From assembly GCA_030637665.1 (NCBI GenBank), contig DAOWGA010000067.1, forward strand, positions 1-7,310: a stretch of 7,310 nt of DNA, given 5' to 3'. This document shows positions 1 through 6,203 of the stretch, one piece after another. The notes beneath the pieces were generated by a model. It was not told where the DNA came from. It searched no databases and saw only the letters and a list, made by a program, of their open reading frames with translations. The position numbers and the translations under genes are program-made. Source of the DNA: Lysobacterales bacterium. Lineage in GTDB: Bacteria > Pseudomonadota > Gammaproteobacteria > Xanthomonadales > SZUA-36. Numbering within the stretch: position 1 is the stretch's first letter; every line of letters starts with the position of its first letter.

Positions 1-201
<201 letters not shown>

Positions 202-313
202 AGCAAAAGTAGAAGAATGAGCGGTCGTCAGAAGGATCTGAGAGACACACGGTTCGGCTGCGCAGAATCAGCAGCCACTATCAGATTCGATATCTTTGCT
301 ATAAAATCAAGGC

Positions 314-634
314 ATGGGACAGGATCTGGAATCACAAAGAGATCAGGGCATAGCTCTGGAGGAAGCACGGCCGGAGGTCATGCTGCCGCCCATGTACCGG
401 GTTATCCTGCTCAATGACGATTACACACCGATGGACTTCGTCATCGAGATACTGAAGGTCTTTTTCGGCATGAGTCATGACCGCGCAACGCAGGTCATGC
501 TGCATGTACATACGCGGGGCAAAGGCGTTTGTGGCGTGTTTACTTTCGAAATCGCCGAAACCAAGGTGGTCCAGGTCAACGAATATTCGCTGCAAAATGA
601 CCATCCACTCAAATGCACCATGGAGAAGACTTGA
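314..634 (+). CDS. clpS: ATP-dependent Clp protease adaptor ClpS
   Basis: ClpS binds proteins with destabilising N-terminal residues (Leu, Phe, Tyr, Trp) and hands them to ClpA for degradation by ClpP in the cytoplasm. The protein is 106 aa, the same length as E. coli ClpS. A variable N-terminal tail (residues 1-25) precedes the core, which begins at [14 protein letters not shown] (27-40). From what I recall of the E. coli structure, the N-degron pocket residues are N34, D35, D36, T38, M40, V43, M62, H66 and L99. All are present at the same numbers here. The GKGVCGVF and AETKV motifs (69-85) are also typical. The ATG at 314 is preceded by AAGG with short spacing. A longer tail in this frame has no support. 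clpA follows after 80 bp on the same strand, the usual two-gene arrangement. Confidence 0.97.
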   Translation: MGQDLESQRDQGIALEEARPEVMLPPMYRVILLNDDYTPMDFVIEILKVFFGMSHDRATQVMLHVHTRGKGVCGVFTFEIAETKVVQVNEYSLQNDHPLKCTMEKT

Positions 635-714
635 AACCATATCCTGGCCGGTTGGTCTGATAACAAAGCAGCTATCCAGAATTAACGGGTTTCACAAAGA
701 GAGGAACGGAAGCC

Positions 715-3012
715 ATGTTCAGTAAGGAACTTGAACTGTCCATCAGCCAGGCCTACCAGTCAGCGCGGGAGAGTCGCCATGAGTTTCTCACCGTCGAGCA
801 CATGCTGCTCGCATTACTGGACAATGCGTCTGCACTCGGTGTTCTCAGCGCCTGTGGCGTAGATGCGGCTTCGCTCGAAAAAGAAATCCGGAAAGTCCTT
901 GAAGACACGGTACCGTACCTGGCCGACGATGACAGCCGCGACACGCAGCCGACCATTGGCTTTCAGCGCGTGCTGCAACGAGCCCTGTATCACGTGCAAT
1001 CAGCCGGTAAAGACGAAGTACTTGGCGCCAATGTGCTGGTGGCCATTTTCAGCGAGAAAGATTCCTACGCCAATTACCTGCTGAACCGGCACGATGTCAC
1101 CCGGCTGGATGTCATCAACTATATTTCCCATGGCATCAGCAAAATCGAGGGCGAGGCGGACTCTGCTGAACCGGATGCTTCTGTGCTGGAAGCGGAAGAG
1201 CAGGGTGGCGAGCAAAAATCCAGCGCCCTGGAGCAATTCACCACGAACCTCAATCAGAAGGCTCGTGAGGACTCGATCGATCCCCTGATCGGCCGTGAAA
1301 AAGAAATTGAACGAACCGTGCAGGTACTGTGCCGGCGGCGCAAAAACAATCCGCTTTACGTGGGTGAAGCCGGGGTCGGCAAAACGGCCATGGCGGAAGG
1401 CCTCGCCTTGCGCATTGTGAACAGGGAAGTCCCTGAAATTCTGGAAGATGCCAACATTTACGCGCTCGATCTGGGTTCGTTGCTGGCCGGCACCAAGTAT
1501 CGCGGTGATTTTGAGAAGCGCCTGAAAGCGGTCATTAACGAGTTGAAAGCTATAGCCGGAGCGATACTGTTTATCGATGAGATTCATACCATCATCGGCG
1601 CCGGTGCGGCCTCGGGTGGCGTTATGGACGCTTCCAACCTGATCAAGCCTGTGCTCGCTTCGGGAGACCTTCGCTGCATCGGCTCAACCACCTTTCAGGA
1701 ATTCCGTGGCGTGTTCGAAAAGGATCGAGCTTTGGCCAGGCGCTTCCAGAAGATTGATATTAGCGAACCCAGTGTCAGTGAGACCATCGAAATTCTCAAG
1801 GGCTTGAGAAGCCGTTTTGAAGACCACCATCAAGTCAAGTACTCGAATGAGGCCCTGGTGACCGCGGCAGAGCTTTCGGCGCGGCATATTAACGACCGCT
1901 TTTTGCCGGATAAAGCGATTGACGTCATAGACGAAGCCGGGGCCCGGCAGCGAATGGCGCCGGAAGGTCAACGCAAGGAACTGCTGGACGAACACGATAT
2001 CGAGCAAATCGTCGCGAGTATGGCCCGCATTCCCGCCAAGCAGGTATCGCGCTCCGACCGGGATGCACTGAAAAACCTGGAGCGTGACCTCAAGCTGGTT
2101 GTTTTCGGCCAGGACGAGGCGATTGGCGCGCTGTCAGCAGCCATCAAAATGACCCGGGCAGGCCTGGGCGAAGATGAAAAACCCATTGGATCCTTCCTTT
2201 TCTCCGGCCCCACCGGCGTAGGCAAGACCGAAGTGACCCGCCAACTGGCCCTGACCATGGGTATCGAACTGACCCGTTTCGATATGTCGGAATACATGGA
2301 AGCACATTCCGTGTCGCGTATGGTCGGCGCACCTCCGGGATACGTCGGTTTTGACCAGGGCGGCTTGTTGACCGAGGCGGTGACCAGGAATCCCCACGCA
2401 GTGCTGCTGATGGATGAGATAGAAAAAGCGCACCCGGATGTCTTCAATATTCTGCTGCAGGTGATGGATCACGGTAAATTGACCGACGCCAACGGCCGCG
2501 AAGCTGATTTTCGCAACGTGATTCTGGTGATGACTACAAACGCCGGTGCTCAACAAAGCGCACGGCGTTCAATCGGTTTTGCTGAACAGGATCACTCTTC
2601 CGATTCACTGGAGGTCATCCGCAAGACTTTTTCACCGGAATTTCGCAATCGCCTGGATGCGATTATCAACTTCAAAGCGCTCGATATGCCGGTGGTGCTC
2701 ATGGTGGTCGACAAGTTCATCATGGAACTGGAAGAGCAACTGGCCCTGAAAGATGTCAATATCACCATCACCCGTGCTGCTCGGGAGTGGCTGGCCGTGA
2801 AAGGATTCGATCCGAAGATGGGCGCCAGACCAATGAAACGAGTGATACAGGAACAGATCAAACGGCCACTGGCGGATGATTTGCTGTTCGGCAAACTGGC
2901 TGATGGGGGTGAAGTAGAAGTTGATGCCCCCGCTGAGGAGGGCCGCGAACTGAAACTGACTGTGTCGGCTAAAAAATCCGAGCCACGGGCCTTGCCGGCT
3001 TCTGCCGACTGA
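715..3012 (+). CDS. clpA: ATP-dependent Clp protease ATP-binding subunit ClpA
   Basis: ClpA is the hexameric AAA+ unfoldase that threads substrates, including those brought by ClpS, into ClpP. The protein has 765 residues (E. coli ClpA has about 758). The N-terminal ClpS-binding Clp-N domain spans about 1-145, followed by a short acidic linker. D1 has Walker A GEAGVGKT at 217-224, a KYRG pore loop at 261-264 and Walker B ILFIDE at 284-289, with arginines at 342-343. D2 has Walker A GPTGVGKT at 498-505, a GYVG pore loop at 542-545, Walker B VLLMDE at 563-568 and sensor-2 GARP at 703-706. There is no long middle domain, which separates it from ClpB and ClpC. The ClpP-docking loop carries IGF at 620-622, where E. 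coli ClpA has IGL. The start is supported by AGAGGA 9 nt upstream. The gene appears intact. It is probably co-transcribed with clpS, since no clear promoter is seen in the 80-bp gap. Confidence 0.98.
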   Translation: MFSKELELSISQAYQSARESRHEFLTVEHMLLALLDNASALGVLSACGVDAASLEKEIRKVLEDTVPYLADDDSRDTQPTIGFQRVLQRALYHVQSAGKDEVLGANVLVAIFSEKDSYANYLLNRHDVTRLDVINYISHGISKIEGEADSAEPDASVLEAEEQGGEQKSSALEQFTTNLNQKAREDSIDPLIGREKEIERTVQVLCRRRKNNPLYVGEAGVGKTAMAEGLALRIVNREVPEILEDANIYALDLGSLLAGTKYRGDFEKRLKAVINELKAIAGAILFIDEIHTIIGAGAASGGVMDASNLIKPVLASGDLRCIGSTTFQEFRGVFEKDRALARRFQKIDISEPSVSETIEILKGLRSRFEDHHQVKYSNEALVTAAELSARHINDRFLPDKAIDVIDEAGARQRMAPEGQRKELLDEHDIEQIVASMARIPAKQVSRSDRDALKNLERDLKLVVFGQDEAIGALSAAIKMTRAGLGEDEKPIGSFLFSGPTGVGKTEVTRQLALTMGIELTRFDMSEYMEAHSVSRMVGAPPGYVGFDQGGLLTEAVTRNPHAVLLMDEIEKAHPDVFNILLQVMDHGKLTDANGREADFRNVILVMTTNAGAQQSARRSIGFAEQDHSSDSLEVIRKTFSPEFRNRLDAIINFKALDMPVVLMVVDKFIMELEEQLALKDVNITITRAAREWLAVKGFDPKMGARPMKRVIQEQIKRPLADDLLFGKLADGGEVEVDAPAEEGRELKLTVSAKKSEPRALPASAD

Positions 3013-3027
3013 AGACCGCTTCTTTTT
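3011..3027 (+). terminator. Weak candidate terminator at the clpA 3' end
   Basis: A 4-bp stem (GAAG 3011-3014 with CTTC 3019-3022, loop ACCG) is followed by five T's. It overlaps the clpA stop codon and the last bases of the convergent infA gene. The stem is short, so termination may instead depend on Rho or on collision between convergent transcripts. Confidence 0.25.
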
Positions 3028-3244
3028 ACTTTGTTCTGTAGGTGATCCTTCCTTTCGACAGGTCGTAAGGAGTCAACTCGACCTTGACCTTATCGCCTGT
3101 GAGGATGCGGATGTAATGCTTGCGCATGCGCCCGGAGATATGGGCTGTCACAACATGCCCGTTTTCCAGCTCAACTCTGAACATGGTATTGGGCAGTGTT
3201 TCCTTCACTACACCATCCATTTCAATTACGTCTTCTTTGGCCAT
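3026..3244 (-). CDS. infA: Translation initiation factor IF-1
   Basis: IF-1 binds the A site of the 30S subunit during initiation and assists IF-2 and IF-3. The 72-residue product is one S1-like OB-fold domain and closely matches the family: [11 protein letters not shown] at the start, [20 protein letters not shown] at 17-36, then [15 protein letters not shown] and [12 protein letters not shown] near the end. The length equals that of E. coli IF-1. The start is the standard MAKED methionine; a GAGGG (3248-3252) lies only 3 nt from it, with further purine-rich sequence upstream. It converges on clpA with 13 bp between the stops, an arrangement shared with enterics and Pseudomonas. In many gammaproteobacteria aat or ate is next to it; here a divergent tRNA gene is its neighbour instead. 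Confidence 0.98.
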   Translation of the reverse strand: MAKEDVIEMDGVVKETLPNTMFRVELENGHVVTAHISGRMRKHYIRILTGDKVKVELTPYDLSKGRITYRTK

Positions 3245-3272
3245 AGGCCCTCGCCTGTTGTTTGGGAAGCGT

Positions 3273-3301
3273 ATTGTGCCACCCTCAAAGACAGATCGAA
3301 A
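3273..3301 (-). promoter_or_regulatory. Weak candidate promoter for infA
   Basis: On the minus strand, a CACAAT -10-like hexamer (3273-3278) lies 17 bp downstream of TTTCGA (3296-3301), giving a leader of about 20-25 nt. The -10 is reasonable and the -35 is poor. It is offered only as the best candidate in the 190-bp infA/tRNA gap. Confidence 0.3.
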
Positions 3302-3396
3302 GCCTGATTGTCAGCCGTTTGCAAAATGTTGGTGATCAAATGAGGACGGTTGTTCGGATTTCTGACTTGAACCGGCCTGAAATTGGCTCTATGGTG

Positions 3397-3424
3397 TTGA
3401 CACGCTTGGGGTTTCCCTTACAAT
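3397..3424 (+). promoter_or_regulatory. Sigma70 promoter of the tRNA-Gly gene
   Basis: A perfect -35 TTGACA (3397-3402) and a TACAAT -10 (3419-3424) are separated by 16 bp. The expected start is around 3430-3432, so the primary transcript would carry only about 4-6 nt before the mature tRNA 5' end at 3436. The sequence after the -10 (ACGCAGCC) is fairly GC-rich. That resembles the discriminators of stringently controlled stable-RNA promoters, but this is an inference. Confidence 0.85.
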
Positions 3425-3435
3425 ACGCAGCCTCT

Positions 3436-3511
<76 letters not shown>

Positions 3512-3517
3512 GATTTG

Positions 3518-3554
3518 AAAAGCCCAGTCCACATCGTGTGACCGGGCTTTTTTT
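3518..3554 (+). terminator. Rho-independent terminator of tRNA-Gly, possibly bidirectional
   Basis: AAAAGCCC (3518-3525) pairs with GGGCTTTT (3544-3551). The inner sequence extends the stem imperfectly (CACA with TGTG around TCG), and the T run covers 3548-3554. Read from the minus strand, the same hairpin is followed by only TTTTC, so it could also end the DUF885 transcript arriving from the right, less efficiently. Its T run touches the adjoining REP-like unit. Confidence 0.88.
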
Positions 3555-3577
3555 CGGCCGCATGGCGGCCTCCTGCA
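3553..3577 (-). repeat. REP-like palindromic unit (type B) directly after the DUF885 stop codon
   Basis: Read on the minus strand this 25-nt unit has head TGCAGGA, stem GGCCGC, loop CAT, stem GCGGCC and tail GAA. A 23-nt core (3551-3573) is identical, in inverted orientation, to 5386-5408 in the composite upstream of the DUF885 gene. The unit starts 1 nt beyond the TAA of the DUF885 gene and its tail overlaps the tRNA terminator T run. In the DUF885 mRNA it would form a 6-bp GC-rich 3' hairpin, which could protect against exonucleases. Confidence 0.75.
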
Positions 3578-3578
3578 A

Positions 3579-5306
3579 TTATTGGGGCACGGTTACGGGT
3601 GTGCCGGCCAGTACATCCAGACGCAGCGTTTCATCATCCCGGCCCAGGTATTCCCAGCGCTGCAGCGCAATCGGCACATTGCCGTTCTGCATCAGGAAAT
3701 CATGGAAATGTCGCAGTGAAAAATCATCACCCTGGTCCATCTTTGCGTCGGCCAGAAACTGCAATATTTGAAGTTTGCCCACCTGGTAGCTTATAGCCTG
3801 GCCAGGATTGAAGGCGAAAAAGACTGCTTCCCCGACTGCCGTTGCACGGTCCATGGGCACGGCGCGGGCAAGATAGTCACCCGCTTGTTCGATTGTGAAA
3901 TCACCGACAGCCAGACGGATATCGATTTCCACCCGCAGGGCCCTTAGCCGCATGAAACTGTAGATGATCTCCCTGGAGCGTGGACTGAAGTCGAACAGAC
4001 CGGCGCGTAGCAGGAGTTCTTCGACATAAAAAGCAATTCCCTCATTGGCGCCGGAATCGATATAGCGGCGGCGGATCGGGTTTGGGTTGGCCCAGGACAA
4101 AGCCAGTTGAAAATAGTGGCCGGGAACGCCCTCGTGGATAATCAGGGGACGTGGGTCGCGCGCTGCAGACAGCTGGAAATAGGGTAAATCCGGCGCCGGT
4201 TCGCGGATATAGCGAAAGGCATCCTCGTCCAGTCGTGTCTCCGAACTCAGGTCATCGTTCACGCCCATGAAAGACAGCGGCTCCAGGTAGGCTGGCATCG
4301 GCCGGCTGCGATAGTGCATCAGCCAGTCAGGCACCGTCATCAGATTGTTGGACTCCAGAAATGCACGGATTTCATTCTCTTTCAGTAAACTGGCCCTGAT
4401 TTGATGCTCAGCGTTCTCGAACAGGGGCATTTCAGGCAAATCACGATTCCGGTTCTGTTCAATCGCACCCAGAGCAACGGAACGGTTCCAGGCTTGTTGA
4501 CCCTGCGCCAGGAGTTCATCCGGTGTATAGGGGATCAGTGCAACGTGACTGAGGAACCACTGGTAGTTATACGGCCCCAGGGCAAATGCCGTCTGCATGG
4601 TATCCAGCCGCGATTGAAGCCAATCAGAGTAGCCCTCCATTGCGGCAACTGCCGTTTTGGTAGCTTTTTGGAGGCGTTCTTCCAGTTCCGGTGGGAATTC
4701 AGTTTTCAGTGCCGTTTGCATGGCCATGAGTCGCTCATTTATGCCTTCCAGCGCCTCGATTGCCGCTTGCGCGAAAGGCCGGACGGCCTGGCCCAGGTTA
4801 TCCTGTGCCGAGTTGACTGTCTGTGGAAAGTGTTCCAGGCGAAGCAGGATGTTTTCAGCTCGCTTGCCGGTCATGGGTGATGAAAGGATAAGCAGCTCAA
4901 ACACGCTCCCGAGGGTCTGGTGTACGTAGAACAGCGGATTTCGATGCGGCGCTTTTAGAACGTCCAACTCCCAGTGCACCCGTTCAATGGCGGCTTCCAG
5001 GAGCTTTGCATCCACTTCATCTGTCAGAGTCCAGTTTTCCCTGTCCAACTGGCCGAGCGCATTGATGAAGGTGCGATAGCGCATCCGGTAATTGCTGAGA
5101 GCCTGCTGCGAAAAATCCGGAACCCAGCCATCCGGGCGCTCGACCCGCGGAATATCATCACCACTGACCGGTTGCTGGATTCGCCTCCACTCGAAAAACT
5201 CTGCTGCCAGTCCCTGCAGGGCCTGAGAGTGTTCTGTTTCTGATGCAAGCAGAGGCTGGCACAGAACCAGGAGAGAACAAAGTAGAAATAAAATCAGGTA
5301 ACGCAT
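3579..5306 (-). CDS. Secreted DUF885-family metallopeptidase-like protein
   Basis: The C-terminal half carries the signature of the DUF885 family (PF05960), proteins with a zinc-peptidase look whose substrates are, to my knowledge, mostly undefined. Counting from an upstream GTG (578 aa; subtract 3 for the ATG used here), HEGVPGH is at 394-400, NEGIAFYVEEL at 424-434, an arginine-rich helix (MRLRALRVEIDIRLAVGDF) at 455-473, and PGQAISYQVGKL at 504-515. H394, H400 and E425 are probable metal ligands, with E395 as a possible catalytic base. The N-terminus is a signal peptide: M-R-Y, a Leu-rich core, then LLA before SETE; the cysteine at 19 lacks a proper lipobox. Export to the periplasm or beyond is likely. 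I chose the ATG at 5306 (575 aa) over the GTG at 5315 because GGTGAG lies 5 nt before the ATG and nothing similar precedes the GTG. The family usually has HEAxPGHH and EGWAxYxE; here there is Tyr after the last His and Ile in place of the Trp. The gene is monocistronic and flanked by REP-like repeats. Confidence 0.88.
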   Translation of the reverse strand: MRYLILFLLCSLLVLCQPLLASETEHSQALQGLAAEFFEWRRIQQPVSGDDIPRVERPDGWVPDFSQQALSNYRMRYRTFINALGQLDRENWTLTDEVDAKLLEAAIERVHWELDVLKAPHRNPLFYVHQTLGSVFELLILSSPMTGKRAENILLRLEHFPQTVNSAQDNLGQAVRPFAQAAIEALEGINERLMAMQTALKTEFPPELEERLQKATKTAVAAMEGYSDWLQSRLDTMQTAFALGPYNYQWFLSHVALIPYTPDELLAQGQQAWNRSVALGAIEQNRNRDLPEMPLFENAEHQIRASLLKENEIRAFLESNNLMTVPDWLMHYRSRPMPAYLEPLSFMGVNDDLSSETRLDEDAFRYIREPAPDLPYFQLSAARDPRPLIIHEGVPGHYFQLALSWANPNPIRRRYIDSGANEGIAFYVEELLLRAGLFDFSPRSREIIYSFMRLRALRVEIDIRLAVGDFTIEQAGDYLARAVPMDRATAVGEAVFFAFNPGQAISYQVGKLQILQFLADAKMDQGDDFSLRHFHDFLMQNGNVPIALQRWEYLGRDDETLRLDVLAGTPVTVPQ

Positions 5307-5355
5307 TGTGCTCACCAGTCAGAAGCTGATAGTTTTTGCCTGTAACACAGGGCTT

Positions 5356-5439
5356 CTGTAGGAGCGAGCCATGCTCGCGAATGTGGGAGGCCGCCATGCG
5401 GCCGAAAAGATCTGTCGCGAGCATGGCTCGCTCCTACAG
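5356..5439. repeat. REPIN-like composite: two inverted type A REP units enclosing one type B unit
   Basis: Perfect 25-bp inverted arms lie at 5356-5380 and 5415-5439. Each arm is itself a small palindrome (GCGAGC, loop CAT, GCTCGC) with head TGTAGGA. Between them, directly abutting the left unit, is a 25-nt type B unit at 5382-5406 with the same plan (head TGTGGGA, stem GGCCGC, loop CAT, stem GCGGCC, tail GAA). The layout is A(+) B(+) AAGATCT A(-). Short palindromes with a GTAGGAG/GTGGGAG head are known in Pseudomonas and relatives as REPs, and paired inverted REPs as REPINs, moved by RAYT transposases. No RAYT gene is in this window. The composite lies between the terminator of the 5519 gene and the start of the DUF885 gene. 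Confidence 0.88.
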
Positions 5440-5467
5440 CTTTGAATATTGTGATACCTGGCTCGAT

Positions 5468-5496
5468 AAAAAAAAAGCCCGGCAAAACCGGGCTTC
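5468..5496 (-). terminator. Strong Rho-independent terminator of the small secreted-protein gene
   Basis: Read on the minus strand, AAGCCCGG (5488-5495) and CCGGGCTT (5475-5482) form a perfect 8-bp stem with a TTTTG loop, followed by a long T run (A's at 5468-5476 on the plus strand). It begins about 23 nt after the stop codon at 5519. On the plus strand the hairpin is followed only by CTTC, so it acts in one direction. Confidence 0.93.
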
Positions 5497-5518
5497 TTCA
5501 GATCCTGCCTGAGCGGGA

Positions 5519-5968
5519 TTATTTAATGGTTATTTCACGAACCAGGTATTCGCCTGTGATTTGACGCAGACTGGGGTAGTTCTTGGTAATTTCACGCGTG
5601 CGCTCGTCGTTGGCATCGCCCCAGGCTTTCTGGAATTTTGCGTATTCTTCCTTATTGGGTTCCAATTGGCTGTTGTCTGCAAACTTGGTCACCAGGAACA
5701 GGTTGACGTCGCCACTTTGCTCCAACTGGCTGCGAAAGATCGAAAAGCTTTCGATTTGCCCCAATTCAACCGCCACCTTGTTGGAAGCCACCCAGGTTTC
5801 CTTTAGGCCTTCGAGGTAGTCGTCGATCATATTGGGGTCGACCTTGATCAGTGTGATGTTCCAGAGCTCGGTGCTGGTGTCGTAATCTGTGAAGGGCTCA
5901 AGCTGAGCAAGAGCAGTTTGTGCAAAAAAAGTTAGCAATAAAGCAATGATTAAAAGTTTGAATCGCAT
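5519..5968 (-). CDS. Small secreted protein of unknown function (possible dimeric alpha/beta-barrel fold)
   Basis: The 149-aa product starts with a clear Sec signal peptide: M-R-F-K, a hydrophobic core, then QTALA with likely cleavage after residue 21, leaving a mature protein beginning QLEPF. The mature part has the pattern ELWNITLIKVDPNMIDDYL (34-52), a helix with KETW, then a SFSIFRS strand (74-80) and VNLFLVTKF (88-96), then a charged helix with EEYAKFQKAWG (107-117). This beta-alpha-beta-beta rhythm resembles the ferredoxin-like ABM/EthD/NIPSNAP group, but I cannot name a family, and a fold guess does not give a function. I chose the ATG at 5968 because GAGGAG precedes it by 7 nt and the signal peptide begins there. 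The frame stays open upstream to 6331, but that stretch is antisense to the neighbouring methyltransferase and holds the promoter. The gene has its own promoter and terminator and is transcribed alone, divergently from the methyltransferase. Confidence 0.85.
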   Translation of the reverse strand: MRFKLLIIALLLTFFAQTALAQLEPFTDYDTSTELWNITLIKVDPNMIDDYLEGLKETWVASNKVAVELGQIESFSIFRSQLEQSGDVNLFLVTKFADNSQLEPNKEEYAKFQKAWGDANDERTREITKNYPSLRQITGEYLVREITIK

Positions 5969-6014
5969 GAATATCTCCTCGTTATGTTTTTGAATACGCC
6001 CTGCGGCGGGGCTC

Positions 6015-6042
6015 AATATAGCAGCAAACATGAGAATGTAAA
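6015..6042 (-). promoter_or_regulatory. Sigma70-like promoter of the small secreted-protein gene
   Basis: On the minus strand, TTTACA (6037-6042) and TATATT (6015-6020) are separated by 16 bp. Each hexamer differs from consensus at one position. Transcription would start near 6008, giving a leader of about 40 nt that contains the GAGGAG ribosome binding site. Confidence 0.75.
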
Positions 6043-6051
6043 TCATTTCTC
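6032..6051. promoter_or_regulatory. Imperfect 20-bp palindrome over the -35 box, Fur-box-like
   Basis: GAGAATGTAAATCATTTCTC has GAGAA/TTCTC arms and covers the -35 hexamer of the promoter above, a position suited to repression. Compared by eye with the 19-bp Fur consensus GATAATGATAATCATTATC it matches at 13 of 19 positions. Control by Fur is an inference; AT-rich palindromes of this kind also arise by chance. Confidence 0.35.
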
Positions 6052-6189
6052 TTCGCAGAATCAGGTTCGAAAGGCTGTTAAAACGAGGTTTGCTGCGATC
6101 TGCGCTGGTTAAATTCCAACGCCAGATGTATTCTGAATTTCCGCAGCAGAGCATTCCATAAAGAACGAATGAAACGAAATCCAAATTCG

Positions 6190-6203
6190 CGGAAAGATTT
6201 CCG
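6190..6203. promoter_or_regulatory. Palindrome enclosing the ribosome binding site of the methyltransferase gene
   Basis: CGGAAAGATTTCCG is a perfect 6-bp inverted repeat with a 2-bp centre and ends at the base before the ATG. Its left arm holds the likely Shine-Dalgarno GGAAAG. The same GCGGAAA (6189-6195) can also pair with TTTCCGC at 6138-6144. It could be an operator or an mRNA structure limiting translation. I see no MetJ box (AGACGTCT-type repeats) and no recognisable SAM riboswitch in this 235-bp gap. Confidence 0.4.

Noticed and set aside
1000..1587. 195-codon open frame on the minus strand inside clpA
   Set aside because: It is antisense to the conserved D1 domain of ClpA, lacks a recognisable domain and is explained as a shadow frame.
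5342..5352. CTGT/ACAG palindrome upstream of the DUF885 gene as a LexA box
   Set aside because: The half-sites are 3 bp apart rather than the 8 bp needed for the enterobacterial LexA consensus.
5356..5439. CRISPR repeat or ordinary terminator
   Set aside because: There is only one inverted pair with no regularly spaced direct repeats, and no T run follows the arms; the REP architecture explains it.
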